The position numbers and the translations under genes were made by a program. Positions 8,169-18,005 of a stretch of 64,000 nt of DNA are shown here, piece after piece. The notes under the pieces are model-generated. The model saw only the letters and a list, made by a program, of their open reading frames with translations, searched no databases and was not told the DNA's origin. Position 1 is the first letter of the stretch, and each line of letters opens with the position of its first letter. Origin of the DNA: Anaerocolumna aminovalerica (lineage in GTDB: Bacteria; Bacillota; Clostridia; Lachnospirales; Lachnospiraceae); the NCBI RefSeq assembly GCF_900115365.1, contig NZ_FOWD01000008.1, positions 62,001-126,000 of the forward strand. Direction: 5' to 3'.

Positions 8169-9179
8169 ATGAGAGGAATTCGCCGAAAACTAATAGTAAT
8201 ATGCCTATGTATTATTTTATTTGCAGTATTTTCCCTCTTGAGGTATAGAAAAAGCAGTAAGGATAATGATACAAAAGGAAAGCAGACACAAAGTAATCAG
8301 GTAACCAAGACAGAAGATTCAGCTTCGGATGAAAGTACAATGCCGGATAAACATTCAGTGCCGGATGAAAGTACAACACCAGATGAAAATACAACATCAG
8401 GTAAAAACACCAACTCTGCTTCAGCTAATAACAAAGAATCTTCCGAATCTCCTACTACTTCTACAGATAAAAAGCCGACTTCCGATACGGAAGTTACTAA
8501 TGTTCTGAATGAAGTACCGGATACAAGAGAAGCTTTGAATCAGCTTCCGGCAGAGACAATATTAAACATCAGCAAGGTGGAAGATATAGCAATGGATACT
8601 TATTTTTATTATGAAGAAATATCTGAGAATGTATTTAATAAAATAAAAGGGAAATCATACGGTGAAGATTGTACGGTTCCCCGGAAAGACTTAAGGTACA
8701 TAAGGGTACTCCATTATGGATTTGATGAAAAAACCCATATTGGAGAACTAATTGTAAATAAAGCAATTGCAAAGGACATAGTCGAAATATTTAAAGAACT
8801 ATATGAAGCAAAATACCCTATAGAAAAAATGGTATTGATAGATGCATATGACGCTGATGACAATACCTCCATGGCGGACAATAATACCTCTTCTTTTAAT
8901 TTCCGTCCGGTACCTGGCGGAAGCCATTTATCCAAACATGCCCTTGGGTTAGCTATCGATATAAATCCTTTGTATAATCCATATGTTCAATATATGAAAG
9001 ATAAAACAGTAATCCTGCCTGTTGAGGGCTCCAAATATGCGGACCGAAGTCTGGATAACCCTTATTATATCCGGGAGAATGATGTCTTGTTTAAAGCATT
9101 TACTAAACGGGGTTTTTCCTGGGGGGGATTCTGGAAAACCGAACCGGATTATCAGCATTTTGTAAAGAAAATAGATTAA
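8169..9179 (+). CDS. Membrane-anchored M15-family peptidoglycan peptidase
   Basis: A D-Ala-D-Ala carboxypeptidase/L-Ala-D-Glu endopeptidase-like zinc enzyme facing the cell wall. One N-terminal membrane segment (IVICLCIILFAVFSLL, about 9-24) is followed by a Ser/Thr/Asp-rich linker with repeated DEST/DENT units (about 50-115). The C-terminal M15 domain carries SKHALGLAIDINP (zinc His and Asp) and WGGFWKTEPDYQHF (third ligand His). Length 336 residues. The start ATG 8169 has TTGAGG 4 nt upstream inside the hairpin-RBS motif. It may share a transcript with the 89-residue gene before it. Substrate bond not determinable from sequence. Confidence 0.85.
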   Translation: MRGIRRKLIVICLCIILFAVFSLLRYRKSSKDNDTKGKQTQSNQVTKTEDSASDESTMPDKHSVPDESTTPDENTTSGKNTNSASANNKESSESPTTSTDKKPTSDTEVTNVLNEVPDTREALNQLPAETILNISKVEDIAMDTYFYYEEISENVFNKIKGKSYGEDCTVPRKDLRYIRVLHYGFDEKTHIGELIVNKAIAKDIVEIFKELYEAKYPIEKMVLIDAYDADDNTSMADNNTSSFNFRPVPGGSHLSKHALGLAIDINPLYNPYVQYMKDKTVILPVEGSKYADRSLDNPYYIRENDVLFKAFTKRGFSWGGFWKTEPDYQHFVKKID

Positions 9180-9183
9180 CTAA

Positions 9184-9307
9184 AGTGCCTGATACATGGC
9201 ATATATCTTTTGGGGATCACTCCTTTAAATCAAGCAGTTTTTAATCTGAACTGTTTGCTTCAAGGGGAGTATCTCAAAAGGCATTATACCACCATGTATC
9301 AGGCACT
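9184..9307. repeat. 124-bp imperfect palindrome with 16-bp perfect terminal arms
   Basis: AGTGCCTGATACATGG (9184-9199) is exactly inverted at 9292-9307. The inside continues to pair: CTTTTG-GAT-ACTCC against GGAGTATCTCAAAAG, and CAAGCAGTT against AACTGTTTGCTT, with a loop near 9245. A T-rich stretch follows on the plus strand. It could terminate the peptidase gene, or be a MITE-like element or a structured RNA. Confidence 0.55.
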
Positions 9308-9324
9308 AACTTCTTTTATTAAGC

Positions 9325-9438
9325 TTAAAAACATTTTTTAAACATTCTGAACATAATCGCACTACAATCGGTATTTGTATTCAAAATATAAACATCTAAT
9401 TCCACTTTTGCTATATCATGAACCTGAAGCATGTTCAT
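9325..9438 (-). CDS. Possible small ORF, 37 residues
   Basis: Between pgi and the palindrome the minus strand has a 37-codon frame starting MNMLQVHDIAKVELD and ending FRMFKKCF. AAGGA lies 8-9 nt before ATG 9438. The composition looks protein-like (mixed charged and hydrophobic, two Cys), and the frame is also open for a few codons upstream of the ATG. It could be a genuine small gene or the 3' remnant of a lost gene; no function can be proposed. Confidence 0.3.
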   Translation of the reverse strand: MNMLQVHDIAKVELDVYILNTNTDCSAIMFRMFKKCF

Positions 9439-9476
9439 AAACTTAGTTCCTTCATTCGTTTTTATATCATAAAGGA

Positions 9477-10826
9477 TTATAATCTTTTAAGCAATTCTTC
9501 TCTTTGCTTTTCAAACCCTGGTTTACCTAATAATGCAAACATGTTTTTCTTATAACTTTCCACACCTGGTTGATCAAAAGGATTTACTCCAAGAATGTAA
9601 CCGCTTACACCACAAGCAAATTCAAAGAAATAGAATAATTGACCTAAATAAAATTCATTTTGCTCCGGTATATTAATAATTAAGTTAGGAACACTACCGT
9701 CTGTATGTGCCAGTCTGGTTCCCTTCATAGCGCTCTTATTAATAAAGTCTACACTTTGTCCGGTTAGGTAATTTAAACCGTCCAAATCTACTTCTTCCTC
9801 TTCTATTAATATTTCACAAGTTGATTTCTCAAGATTCATCACTGTTTCAAATAAAGTTCTTTGACCATCCTGAATAAATTGTCCCATGGAGTGTAAATCT
9901 GTAGTCAAATCAACGGAGGCAGGAAAAATACCCTTTTGATCTTTTCCCTCACTCTCTCCATAAAGCTGTTTCCACCATTCCGAAACAAAATGCAAAGATG
10001 GCTCATAATTAGCCAGTATTTCTATTGTTTTTCCTTTTCTCAGTAAAATATTACGGATAGCTGCATAAAGTACTGCATCATTATTCTCATAAGAGCTGTT
10101 AATGCAATGCTCTCTCATTGCAGCTGCACCTTCCATTAATTTTACAATATCCGCACCACTTACTGCAATTGGAAGCAAGCCTACTGCTGTTAGAACAGAA
10201 TAACGGCCCCCAACTTCATCCGGAACGATAAAGCTTTCATAACCTTCCTCAGTAGCCAGGTTCTTTAGAGCTCCTCTTGCTTTATCTGTGGTTGCATAAA
10301 TTCTCTTGGCAGCCTCTTCTTTACCATATTTCTCTGTCAGCATCTTTTTAAATACTCGAAATGCAATGGCAGGTTCTGTTGTTGTACCTGATTTACTAAT
10401 CATATTGATAGAAAAGTCACGGTCTCCAATTACTTCAATTAGGTGCTTCATATAAGTACTGCTTATGTTGTTTCCAACATAATAGATTTCAGGTGTTTTT
10501 CTGATTTCTTTTGAAACAGAATTATAAAAACTATGTCTTAAAAATTCAATTGCTGCTCTGGCACCTAAATAAGAACCGCCGATACCTATTACCAATAATA
10601 CTTCCGAATCATTTTGAATCTTCTTAGCTGCGGCTTGTATACGCGCAAACTCTTCTTTATCATAATCTATGGGTAAATCAATCCAACCTAAAAATTCATT
10701 ACCAGGACCTTCCTTTTTTACCAGCTCCTCTTTTGCATTTTCTGCGATTCTTTCCATCATTGTAATTTCAGAATCGGAGATAAAACCTTTTGCTGATGAA
10801 TAATCAAACGTTACCATACTTTTCAT
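9477..10826 (-). CDS. pgi: Glucose-6-phosphate isomerase
   Basis: The cytosolic glycolytic enzyme interconverting glucose 6-phosphate and fructose 6-phosphate. Family motifs are clear: [16 protein letters not shown], the phosphate-binding [23 protein letters not shown] and [10 protein letters not shown]. About 449 residues is the usual length for the Firmicutes type. The upstream in-frame ATG at 10847 overlaps the ribosome-binding site AAAGGAG, which is correctly spaced (9 nt) for ATG 10826, so the shorter start is chosen. It is a single-gene unit with its own promoter. Confidence 0.95.
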   Translation of the reverse strand: MKSMVTFDYSSAKGFISDSEITMMERIAENAKEELVKKEGPGNEFLGWIDLPIDYDKEEFARIQAAAKKIQNDSEVLLVIGIGGSYLGARAAIEFLRHSFYNSVSKEIRKTPEIYYVGNNISSTYMKHLIEVIGDRDFSINMISKSGTTTEPAIAFRVFKKMLTEKYGKEEAAKRIYATTDKARGALKNLATEEGYESFIVPDEVGGRYSVLTAVGLLPIAVSGADIVKLMEGAAAMREHCINSSYENNDAVLYAAIRNILLRKGKTIEILANYEPSLHFVSEWWKQLYGESEGKDQKGIFPASVDLTTDLHSMGQFIQDGQRTLFETVMNLEKSTCEILIEEEEVDLDGLNYLTGQSVDFINKSAMKGTRLAHTDGSVPNLIINIPEQNEFYLGQLFYFFEFACGVSGYILGVNPFDQPGVESYKKNMFALLGKPGFEKQREELLKRL

Positions 10827-10885
10827 TTTCTTATGCTCCTTTGACATTCCAAATGTAATTAACAGTTACTAAAATCTTTCCACTT

Positions 10886-10914
10886 ATTCTATCAAAGTCA
10901 ACTTATTTTATCAA
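10886..10914 (-). promoter_or_regulatory. SigA-type promoter of pgi
   Basis: On the minus strand TTGATA (10914-10909), a 17-bp spacer and TAGAAT (10891-10886), about 60 bp before the pgi start. Confidence 0.5.
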
Positions 10915-11030
10915 TATGCAAATCTAATAAAAGGAAATAAATGATTCTAGTCTATTTGTATTGAAATATAAATAATTTTATATTAATGCTGGTTGTACGA
11001 AATAACTCGTATACTCTAACATTTATATAT

Positions 11031-11073
11031 AAAAAATCCTCCAAGCATTAATCTATCAAACATCGCTTGGAGG
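11031..11073 (-). terminator. Rho-independent terminator of the coiled-coil protein gene
   Basis: On the minus strand a perfect 9-bp stem CCTCCAAGC/GCTTGGAGG with an 18-nt loop is followed by ATTTTTT, 13 bp after the stop codon at 11086. Confidence 0.85.
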
Positions 11074-11085
11074 TGCAATTACAGC

Positions 11086-11883
11086 TTAATTCACATCAGA
11101 ATTGGTATTGTCATCCTTGTCCTCTGTCTTTTCTGCTGTATCCCGTTTATCTTTATCCTTTAGTTCTTTCTCTAAATCATGGTTCTTAGCGGTTTTTGAG
11201 CTTACTGCTTCCGTTACTTGATTCTCATTAATGTCCTTAATTTCTTCGTACACCTTACTTAAGCTTTCACCTATTTTAGCGGTCAAATCAGATGCTTTAT
11301 TTTGTAATTCAGCAAGACGTTCATATTTAGATTTATGTACTCCCTTACGTGATGCATCAAGTTTAATTTCTGTTCCTAAAACTCTTAACTCACCCTCTGC
11401 TTTGGTTTTCACAGAAGACACCACTTTCGCTTGATCCAAGCTTGAAGACATATTTACCATTGAATGCAACCGTTCCGTTTCAATCTCATCTTCTGTTTTT
11501 GGCTTTTTGTATGCCACTTTTTTTTGTTCTTCAACTTGCTGCTTTAATTGCTCAGAGGTAATTTGAGCAATTTGATTATCTATGTTTTTAATCTGTTCCT
11601 CAAAAGTTTCAAGCCTTGTTTTAATGCTGTCCATACTTCCCCCTTTTTCAAGGGTTCTGCCGATAAGCTCATTTTTATTTTCAATTATCTTTTCTTTTTG
11701 CTTTGTTAAGGATTCAATAAGACTCTTTGCCTTTCCCAAAGAACTAATCGATATGGAATCCGAATCTTTTCCTCCTTGCTGTTCACTTCCCTTTATAGCA
11801 AAGTTTTTTTCATACAAGCCTTGATTAATAGGAGTCGAATTAAAAAAGTTGTTTTTTATAGTAATATTCATATTAGTACCCAT
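11086..11883 (-). CDS. Hypothetical coiled-coil protein, 265 residues
   Basis: I do not recognise a functional family. No signal peptide or membrane segment is visible. After an Asn-rich N-terminus (MGTNMNITIKNNFF), residues about 48-125 form a long charged coiled coil, then a second helical region (about 140-225), and the C-terminus is a Lys/Asp/Glu-rich disordered tail. Such proteins occur as structural or cell-surface-associated factors in spore-forming Clostridia, but the role here is open. GAGGAGG precedes ATG 11883 by 7-8 nt. It is a single gene with a strong terminator. Confidence 0.7.
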   Translation of the reverse strand: MGTNMNITIKNNFFNSTPINQGLYEKNFAIKGSEQQGGKDSDSISISSLGKAKSLIESLTKQKEKIIENKNELIGRTLEKGGSMDSIKTRLETFEEQIKNIDNQIAQITSEQLKQQVEEQKKVAYKKPKTEDEIETERLHSMVNMSSSLDQAKVVSSVKTKAEGELRVLGTEIKLDASRKGVHKSKYERLAELQNKASDLTAKIGESLSKVYEEIKDINENQVTEAVSSKTAKNHDLEKELKDKDKRDTAEKTEDKDDNTNSDVN

Positions 11884-12068
11884 CAGGCTTCCTCCTCTCT
11901 TATATATAATATCGTTTTAAATTTTAAAAACTTTATGACAAGGTATAATAATTTACTTATTTGTAAAATTTATTAATACTAGTTATTTTCATAAAGATTA
12001 TTAAGCAGTTTATAACATAAACCAATCTTTTATAATACCAAATTTATAAAGTTAAAGGAGGATTTATT

Positions 12069-13844
12069 ATGTATTACAGCAGTGGTAATTATGAAGCTTT
12101 TGCACGTCCGGTTAAACCAGAAGGTGTTGACCGTAAATTAGCTTATATTATAGGTTCCGGGCTTGCTGCTCTGTCCGCGGCATGTTATCTCATTCGTGAC
12201 GGCCAAATGAAAGGAGAACGGATTCATATTCTTGAAAAGGAAGATATCCCCGGTGGCGCATGTGACGGTTACGAGCACTCTGACCGGGGATTCGTAATGA
12301 GAGGCGGACGCGAAATGGATAATCACTTTGAATGTATGTGGGATTTGTTCCGATCCATTCCTTCTATTGAAACAGAAGGAGTCAGTGTCCTGGATGAATA
12401 TTACTGGCTAAATAAAGAAGACCCTAACTATTCCCTGATGCGGGCTACCATAAACCGGGGAGAGGATGCTCATACCGAAGGTAAGTTTAGTCTGTCCGAT
12501 AAAGGCAGCATGGAAATAATGCGCCTGTTCTTCACTCCGGATGAGAAGTTATATGATAAAAGTATTGAAGAATTGTTTGATGATGAAGTACTAAATTCCA
12601 ACTTCTGGCTATACTGGCGTACCATGTTTGCATTTGAAAACTGGCATAGCGCCCTTGAAATGAAAAGATATATTCACCGCTATATCCACCATATTGGAGG
12701 CCTTCCGGACTTTAAAGCTCTTAGATTCACCAAATATAACCAATATGAATCCATGATTCTCCCTATGATTAAATATCTGGAAAGTCATAATGTTCAGTTC
12801 CATTACGGAACACAAGTTGTCAATGTGGAATTTGATATTCAAAATAATAAAAAAACAGCCAAAAAAATCAGCTGTCTCCGAGAGGGGAAGGAAGATAACA
12901 TCAACTTAACAGAAGATGATTTGATATTTATAACTAATGGCGGATGTGTTGAGAACTCTACCTTAGGTGATCAGAATCACCCTGCTGAATTTAAAACGGA
13001 ATTAAAACCCGGTGGCGGTTGGGATATGTGGCGTAAGATTGCTATACAGGACTCTTCCTTTGGTTACCCGGACAAATTCTGTTCCAATCCGGAAAAAACT
13101 AACTGGATGTCTGCTACAGTAACCACCTTAGATGATAAAATCCCACCATATGTTAAGAAGATTTGTAAACGTGATCCATTCAGTGGAAAGGTTGTTACCG
13201 GTGGTATCGTTACAGTTGTTGACTCCAACTGGTTACTCAGCTGGACCTTCAATCGTCAGCCTCAGTTCCGTACACAACCTAAAGGTCAGCTGGTAGGCTG
13301 GATTTATGGGCTGTTCACAAATAAACCGGGTAACTATGTGAAGAAGACCATGACTGAGTGTACCGGAAAGGAAATATGTATGGAATGGCTCTATCATATG
13401 GGTGTTCCTGAAAATGAAATCGAAGGACTTGCAGAACACAGTGCTAATACCATTCCATGTATGATGCCTTACATTACTGCTTTCTTTATGCCTCGTTCTG
13501 CCGGTGACCGTCCTGCAGTTGTACCACAAGGAAGTGTTAACTTTGCATTCATCGGTCAGTTTGCTGAAACAGAACGGGATACCATCTTTACAACGGAATA
13601 TTCCATTCGTACTGCCATGGAAGCTGTTTATACACTTTTGGATGTAGACCGGGGGGTACCAGAGGTTTGGGGAAGTGTTTATGATATACGGGCACTTTTA
13701 AATGCAACGGTACAGTTAATGGATGGTAAGAAAATAACAGAACTTAATCTTAGTTTAAAACAGAAATTGGCACTAAAAGAAGTCCTTAAAAAAATAAAGG
13801 ATACTGAAATTGAAAGGCTGCTTAAAAAATATCATGTAATTTAA
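12069..13844 (+). CDS. ohyA: Oleate hydratase (first copy)
   Basis: FAD-dependent fatty-acid hydratase (the former myosin-cross-reactive antigen family) that adds water to the 9-double bond of oleic and linoleic acid, generally seen as detoxification of host or dietary fatty acids. The FAD fold has IIGSGLAALSAACYL (27-41) and the conserved RGGREM with the catalytic Glu82 position used in characterised OhyA proteins. The 591-residue length is normal. AAAGGAGG lies 7 nt before ATG 12069. It is a single gene ended by a hairpin. A second copy at 45738 is clearly related but distinct, for example GTGIGAL in place of GSGLAAL. Confidence 0.93.
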   Translation: MYYSSGNYEAFARPVKPEGVDRKLAYIIGSGLAALSAACYLIRDGQMKGERIHILEKEDIPGGACDGYEHSDRGFVMRGGREMDNHFECMWDLFRSIPSIETEGVSVLDEYYWLNKEDPNYSLMRATINRGEDAHTEGKFSLSDKGSMEIMRLFFTPDEKLYDKSIEELFDDEVLNSNFWLYWRTMFAFENWHSALEMKRYIHRYIHHIGGLPDFKALRFTKYNQYESMILPMIKYLESHNVQFHYGTQVVNVEFDIQNNKKTAKKISCLREGKEDNINLTEDDLIFITNGGCVENSTLGDQNHPAEFKTELKPGGGWDMWRKIAIQDSSFGYPDKFCSNPEKTNWMSATVTTLDDKIPPYVKKICKRDPFSGKVVTGGIVTVVDSNWLLSWTFNRQPQFRTQPKGQLVGWIYGLFTNKPGNYVKKTMTECTGKEICMEWLYHMGVPENEIEGLAEHSANTIPCMMPYITAFFMPRSAGDRPAVVPQGSVNFAFIGQFAETERDTIFTTEYSIRTAMEAVYTLLDVDRGVPEVWGSVYDIRALLNATVQLMDGKKITELNLSLKQKLALKEVLKKIKDTEIERLLKKYHVI

Positions 13845-13885
13845 CAGATAAGCTCAATTAGAAATTGTCAATCTAAAGCTGAAAA

Positions 13886-13918
13886 GGAAGAGCCTCACTT
13901 TAAGAGTGAGGTTCTTCC
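13886..13918 (+). terminator. Hairpin after the first oleate hydratase gene
   Basis: GGAAGAGCCTCACTT pairs with AGTGAGGTTCTTCC around TAAG; only a weak T tract follows. Confidence 0.55.
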
Positions 13919-14043
13919 GGTATATAATTCAGTTTTGCTGAAGTTATGCTCTTAGAATGACAATGTCATTTTACCACAACCTTTTAGCTGCTATTTGCTG
14001 CTAACAAATAAATGTTTTAATATAGAATAGAATATCCCTTTGT

Positions 14044-15378
14044 TTATCCTATTCCTTTATAAATAATTCCTAAAATAAAAATCAAGATAGTTATAGGAAC
14101 ATAAATATATCTTGCCACTACTGAATATACCTTCGGCAATTTTTTCTTTCTACCACAATTTAATTCTTCTTCAATCTTATTTCTTCCCAGTATATAATAA
14201 ATAGATACTGCACCAAATACTGCACCAAGGGGAACTACTAAAATTGTTATGAAATCCATAAATTTACCCACATTCAACTCATTCTCCAAAAATACACCTA
14301 TAGAAAATGATATTAAAATACTAATCAGTGCCGCTATATTTCTGGAAATCTTATATTTATACTGTAAACTTTCAATAACAGCCTCGAACATGTTGATTAA
14401 TGAAGTAATTCCTGCTACAAGCACTGAAATAAAGAAGATACATGCAAATATCCTGCCGAATGCGATCTGCCTGAAAATGTCGGGCATTACCAGGAACATA
14501 AGTGAGGGTCCTGCTGTTGGTTCAATACCAAATGAAAACACAGCTGGCATAATTACAAGTGCAGATAATAAGGCTGCTAATGTATCATATATAGAAGTCT
14601 GCAGTGAAGCATTAACTATATCCTCTTTTTTACCAAGATAAGCTCCATAAACAATCATGCCAGATCCTGTAATTGATAACGAAAAAAATGCCTGTCCCAT
14701 TGCCATAATCCATGTTTCAATCTGTAATAAAGACTGCCACTTAGGAATAAAAAGAAATTTATATCCTTCCACAGAACCTGGCAATAATAATACCCGTACC
14801 GCCAAGAAAGCAAAGAGTATGTAAAATACCGGCATTAATACTTTGCTGACTTTCTCAATTCTTGCCACTGAATCTGTAAATAATATAAGAACCGTAATTC
14901 CTAAAATCGCAATATGCCATATTACACTACCAAAATCTCCGGTTGCCTGTGAAAAATAATTCCCGCTTGAAGTTTCAAATAAGGCTCCGGTTGCAGAGCC
15001 AAATAAAGCTCTTAATACCCATCCTATTATAATTGCATATCCGGTTGCAATACCAAGAGAACCGACTAATGGAATCCACCCTAAGGCTGTTCCCGTCTTG
15101 GAATGCTTTGATTTCTTCCAGCAAACCTCATATGCTCCAAGAGTACCCGTTTTTGCCTTCCTTCCTATAGCAAACTCTGCTGATAATCCAACATAACCAA
15201 ATAGAAAAATGAATAATAGATATGGAATCAAAAATGCTGCTCCACCATACTGTCCCAGTCGGTATGGAAAAAGCCAGATATTACCCAATCCAACTGCTGA
15301 TCCGACACAGGCCAAAATAAAACCCCATTTACTTCCAAATAAATTACTATTTGAATTTGTTTGTTTCTTTTCCTTCAT
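14044..15378 (-). CDS. Sodium-dependent transporter, neurotransmitter:sodium symporter family
   Basis: A membrane symporter of the SNF/NSS (LeuT-like) family, which uses the sodium gradient to import amino acids or amines. After a short charged N-terminus the first helix shows WGFILACVGSAVGLGNIWLFPY, the family's unwound sodium-binding TM1; about eleven further hydrophobic segments follow over 444 residues. GAGG lies 8 nt before ATG 15378. It is divergent from the LysR gene at 15507, which probably controls it. Substrate not predictable. A hydrophobic C-terminus ends the protein without a soluble domain. Confidence 0.9.
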   Translation of the reverse strand: MKEKKQTNSNSNLFGSKWGFILACVGSAVGLGNIWLFPYRLGQYGGAAFLIPYLLFIFLFGYVGLSAEFAIGRKAKTGTLGAYEVCWKKSKHSKTGTALGWIPLVGSLGIATGYAIIIGWVLRALFGSATGALFETSSGNYFSQATGDFGSVIWHIAILGITVLILFTDSVARIEKVSKVLMPVFYILFAFLAVRVLLLPGSVEGYKFLFIPKWQSLLQIETWIMAMGQAFFSLSITGSGMIVYGAYLGKKEDIVNASLQTSIYDTLAALLSALVIMPAVFSFGIEPTAGPSLMFLVMPDIFRQIAFGRIFACIFFISVLVAGITSLINMFEAVIESLQYKYKISRNIAALISILISFSIGVFLENELNVGKFMDFITILVVPLGAVFGAVSIYYILGRNKIEEELNCGRKKKLPKVYSVVARYIYVPITILIFILGIIYKGIG

Positions 15379-15452
15379 ATATTTAACCTCTAAGTATTTT
15401 GATATTGAATTTCTTCATTAATTACTATACCATACTACTTAGGATAAATATA

Positions 15453-15479
15453 ATTGATAATATAGATAATATCATCAAT
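15453..15479. promoter_or_regulatory. Candidate LysR operator in the divergent region
   Basis: A 27-bp near-palindrome begins ATTGATAATAT and ends ATATCATCAAT; both ends fit the T-N11-A type of LysR site. It lies between the divergent symporter and LysR genes, just upstream of the LysR ribosome-binding site. Confidence 0.45.
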
Positions 15480-15506
15480 ATTTTTGATATGGCTTGGAGG
15501 GTAAAA

Positions 15507-16385
15507 ATGGATTTTAAGAATATACAGACCTTTATAAAAGTTGCAGAATTAAAAAGCTTTTCCTTAGCCGCTTTAGAGCTTGGTTATTCACAGTCAGCGG
15601 TCTCTACACAAATTACTAATTTAGAAAAAGAGTTAGGCCACTTACTTTTTGACCGCATCGGCCATAAAATTGCACTTACTGCAAATGGGGTTATATTTTT
15701 ACAATACACACAAAACATCCAGCTTTTAACCGAAGAATTAAAAGCACAACTAAATGGATGTACCGATGAAATATCCGGTACCATTCGAATTGCAATGGCT
15801 GATTCCATCTGTACATCCATTTTTCCAAAAATACTTACCGGATTCCAAAAACAATATTCTAATGTAAAAATTGTTATAAAAACCGGGGTAACATCGGATA
15901 TGTTCACTTTACTTAACCATAATGAGGTAGATATAGTATGCACTTTGGACTTAAAAATACAGCGTCCCGATATTGTTATATTAAAAGAATCCCCTGTCAA
16001 CGCTAATTTTTATATTTCCTCCAACCATCCTCTTGCAGGTAAGACTAATACTACCATATCTGATATTAAGCAATATCCTATCTATCTTACGGAAGAAAAT
16101 ATCAGTTATCGAAAGTATTTAGATCATATCATAGCAGAGCTTGATGAATTTATAATTCCCACATATGAAATCGGGAATGTACAGGTGATTAAGGAACTTA
16201 TCTTAAACTCTTTTGGTATAGGATTTATTCCTGACTTTGTGGTAGCAAAAGAACTAAGTGAAAAATCAATTCTTCCAATTTCCAACCCAAACTTTCTGGT
16301 TACCATATGGAAGCAATTAATATGCCATAGAGGAAAAGCACTCACTCCAGCAATGAATGCCCTGATTAATTTTATAGACATCTGA
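15507..16385 (+). CDS. LysR-family transcriptional regulator
   Basis: Begins MDFKNIQTFIKVAELKSFS, the standard LysR winged helix with SQSAVSTQITNLEKELG as recognition region, then a periplasmic-binding-like effector domain (about residues 90-290). The frame is open further upstream, but GGAGG sits 7 nt before ATG 15507, giving 292 residues, the normal size. It is divergently transcribed from the sodium symporter gene with a shared palindrome between them, so it most likely regulates that gene and itself. Effector unknown, perhaps the transported amino acid. Confidence 0.88.
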   Translation: MDFKNIQTFIKVAELKSFSLAALELGYSQSAVSTQITNLEKELGHLLFDRIGHKIALTANGVIFLQYTQNIQLLTEELKAQLNGCTDEISGTIRIAMADSICTSIFPKILTGFQKQYSNVKIVIKTGVTSDMFTLLNHNEVDIVCTLDLKIQRPDIVILKESPVNANFYISSNHPLAGKTNTTISDIKQYPIYLTEENISYRKYLDHIIAELDEFIIPTYEIGNVQVIKELILNSFGIGFIPDFVVAKELSEKSILPISNPNFLVTIWKQLICHRGKALTPAMNALINFIDI

Positions 16386-16414
16386 CATTATACAAAAACA
16401 TTTACTGTATGAAT

Positions 16415-17050
16415 CTAAATTCCATCTGCAGTCATAGCAGAGAGAACATTAGGATTATAATTGTTTGGACTTTTAATAGTCCAAACAAGAGCAGCAACTT
16501 GTTCTGAATTCAAATCCCGGGGAGAAACGCCGTAATAGTGGTAAGAAGCCTCTTTTATTCCATAGCATCCCTCACCGAAATAAATAATATTTATATATAG
16601 TTCCAATATCTGGTCTTTTGTTAAGTGCTGCTCCAGATCATGGGAGGCAAAAAGCTCAGCTACTTTTCTTTCTAATTTCTTTTCAAATGAAAAATATATA
16701 TTTTTTGCAAGCTGCTGGCTTATGGTACTTCCCCCCTGGGCAAAATATCCTAGCCTAATATTGTTAAACATTGCTCTTGTTGTTGCAATCAGATCAAAGC
16801 CGCTGTGACTATAAAATCTTTTGTCCTCCGATTTTATCAGATCTTTTATAAACTCTTCGGAAACTTCATCAAGTTTAACGTAATTATCACGGCTTTGAAC
16901 TTCTGCTATGGTTTTTTCAAGATTAACTGTATTCTTGGAATTGCGGTACATTTCATATCCACTGCGAATAACCGGATAAACCTTTATTGTAAAAACAGAA
17001 AGAAAAATAAGAAAACATACAAGTATCATAGATTTCAATATTTTTTTCAT
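16415..17050 (-). CDS. mtgA: Monofunctional peptidoglycan glycosyltransferase (GT51)
   Basis: Polymerises lipid II into glycan strands at the outer face of the membrane. One N-terminal membrane helix (about 5-25) is followed by a GT51 domain with the catalytic Glu motif SEDKRFYSHSGFD, GGSTISQQLAKN and the ERKVAELF...LEQHLTK...ELYINIIYFG set. At 211 residues it has no transpeptidase domain, so it is a monofunctional enzyme rather than a class A PBP. AAAGGAG lies 8 nt before ATG 17050. A TACAAT/ATTGTA palindrome (17074-17088) overlaps its likely -10 region. The gene symbol is by family. Confidence 0.88.
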   Translation of the reverse strand: MKKILKSMILVCFLIFLSVFTIKVYPVIRSGYEMYRNSKNTVNLEKTIAEVQSRDNYVKLDEVSEEFIKDLIKSEDKRFYSHSGFDLIATTRAMFNNIRLGYFAQGGSTISQQLAKNIYFSFEKKLERKVAELFASHDLEQHLTKDQILELYINIIYFGEGCYGIKEASYHYYGVSPRDLNSEQVAALVWTIKSPNNYNPNVLSAMTADGI

Positions 17051-17147
17051 ATTCTATACTCCTTTCAATATAATACAATTATATTGTATCACAGGAGTAT
17101 TATTATGCCATAGTCTAAACTTACAATAAACTAACATTTTTGTAAGG

Positions 17148-18005
17148 TTATTTCTTTTTTCTTACAGGAATCCATACCTCAAACTTAGCATTTTGTGGTT
17201 CTGGGTTAAGATAAACTTCTATATCCGGGCCGTTATCATATTCGTATCCGGAGGTAGGAAGCCATTCTGTTACAATCCGTTGTTCTAACTCTTGTATAGC
17301 CTGGGGGCATTGACCTTCTCCTGAGAATATTGCCCATGTAAAAGGTGAAACCACATATTCCTCCAATGCTTGATCCACTGTTTCTTTTGCACTTGCAACG
17401 GCAATAAAATATTTCCACTCTTCGAAATCATTGCAGACACTTACACCTAACACCCCCACAGGCTCCCCTTCCATTATGGAAACCAATTTAGGGATTGATC
17501 CATCCATAGCAGCTTTTTGCCACATCTGGGGTACAATCTCAAAGTTCTTATCAATTTCTTTGTGAAGGGGCTCTGCTATTCCTACAATACGAAATGCCTC
17601 TTTCTTTTCAATTCTGTAGTTCATTTTATCTGCTCCTTTAATAATTATTTTGAAGCTGATAGGAGGATAGGCTCTTAAGGACACTCCTTCTTCTTTTACA
17701 AGAGAAGGAGCAATTCCATGGACACTTTGAAACGCCCTGTTAAAGGATGTGGGAGATGTGTAACCATATTTTAAAGCAACATCAACAACTTTTTCATCTC
17801 CACTTTGCAAATCCACAGCTGCCAAAGACATACGCCTGCGGCGGATATATTCAGAAAGAGAAACATTCGCCATATAAGCAAACATTCTCTGAAAATGATA
17901 TGTTGAACAGCAAGCTACTTTTGCAACCTGGTCATAATCAATTTTCTCTCCCATATGTTCTTCAATATAATCAATCGCCTTATTTAATCTTTCAATCCAC
18001 TCCAT
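17148..18005 (-). CDS. AraC-family regulator with GyrI-like effector domain (first copy)
   Basis: Two helix-turn-helix motifs of the AraC/XylS type occupy residues 1-105 (YDQVAKVACCSTYHFQRMF and ALKYGYTSPTSFNRAFQ). A GyrI/SbmC-like small-molecule-binding domain follows from about residue 125 to the end at 285. Proteins of this layout often sense drugs or amphipathic compounds. AAGGAGT lies 8 nt before ATG 18005. It is a close structural paralogue of the protein at 55253-56131. No obvious target operon lies next to it: the neighbour downstream is the transglycosylase gene. Confidence 0.85.
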   Translation of the reverse strand: MEWIERLNKAIDYIEEHMGEKIDYDQVAKVACCSTYHFQRMFAYMANVSLSEYIRRRRMSLAAVDLQSGDEKVVDVALKYGYTSPTSFNRAFQSVHGIAPSLVKEEGVSLRAYPPISFKIIIKGADKMNYRIEKKEAFRIVGIAEPLHKEIDKNFEIVPQMWQKAAMDGSIPKLVSIMEGEPVGVLGVSVCNDFEEWKYFIAVASAKETVDQALEEYVVSPFTWAIFSGEGQCPQAIQELEQRIVTEWLPTSGYEYDNGPDIEVYLNPEPQNAKFEVWIPVRKKK

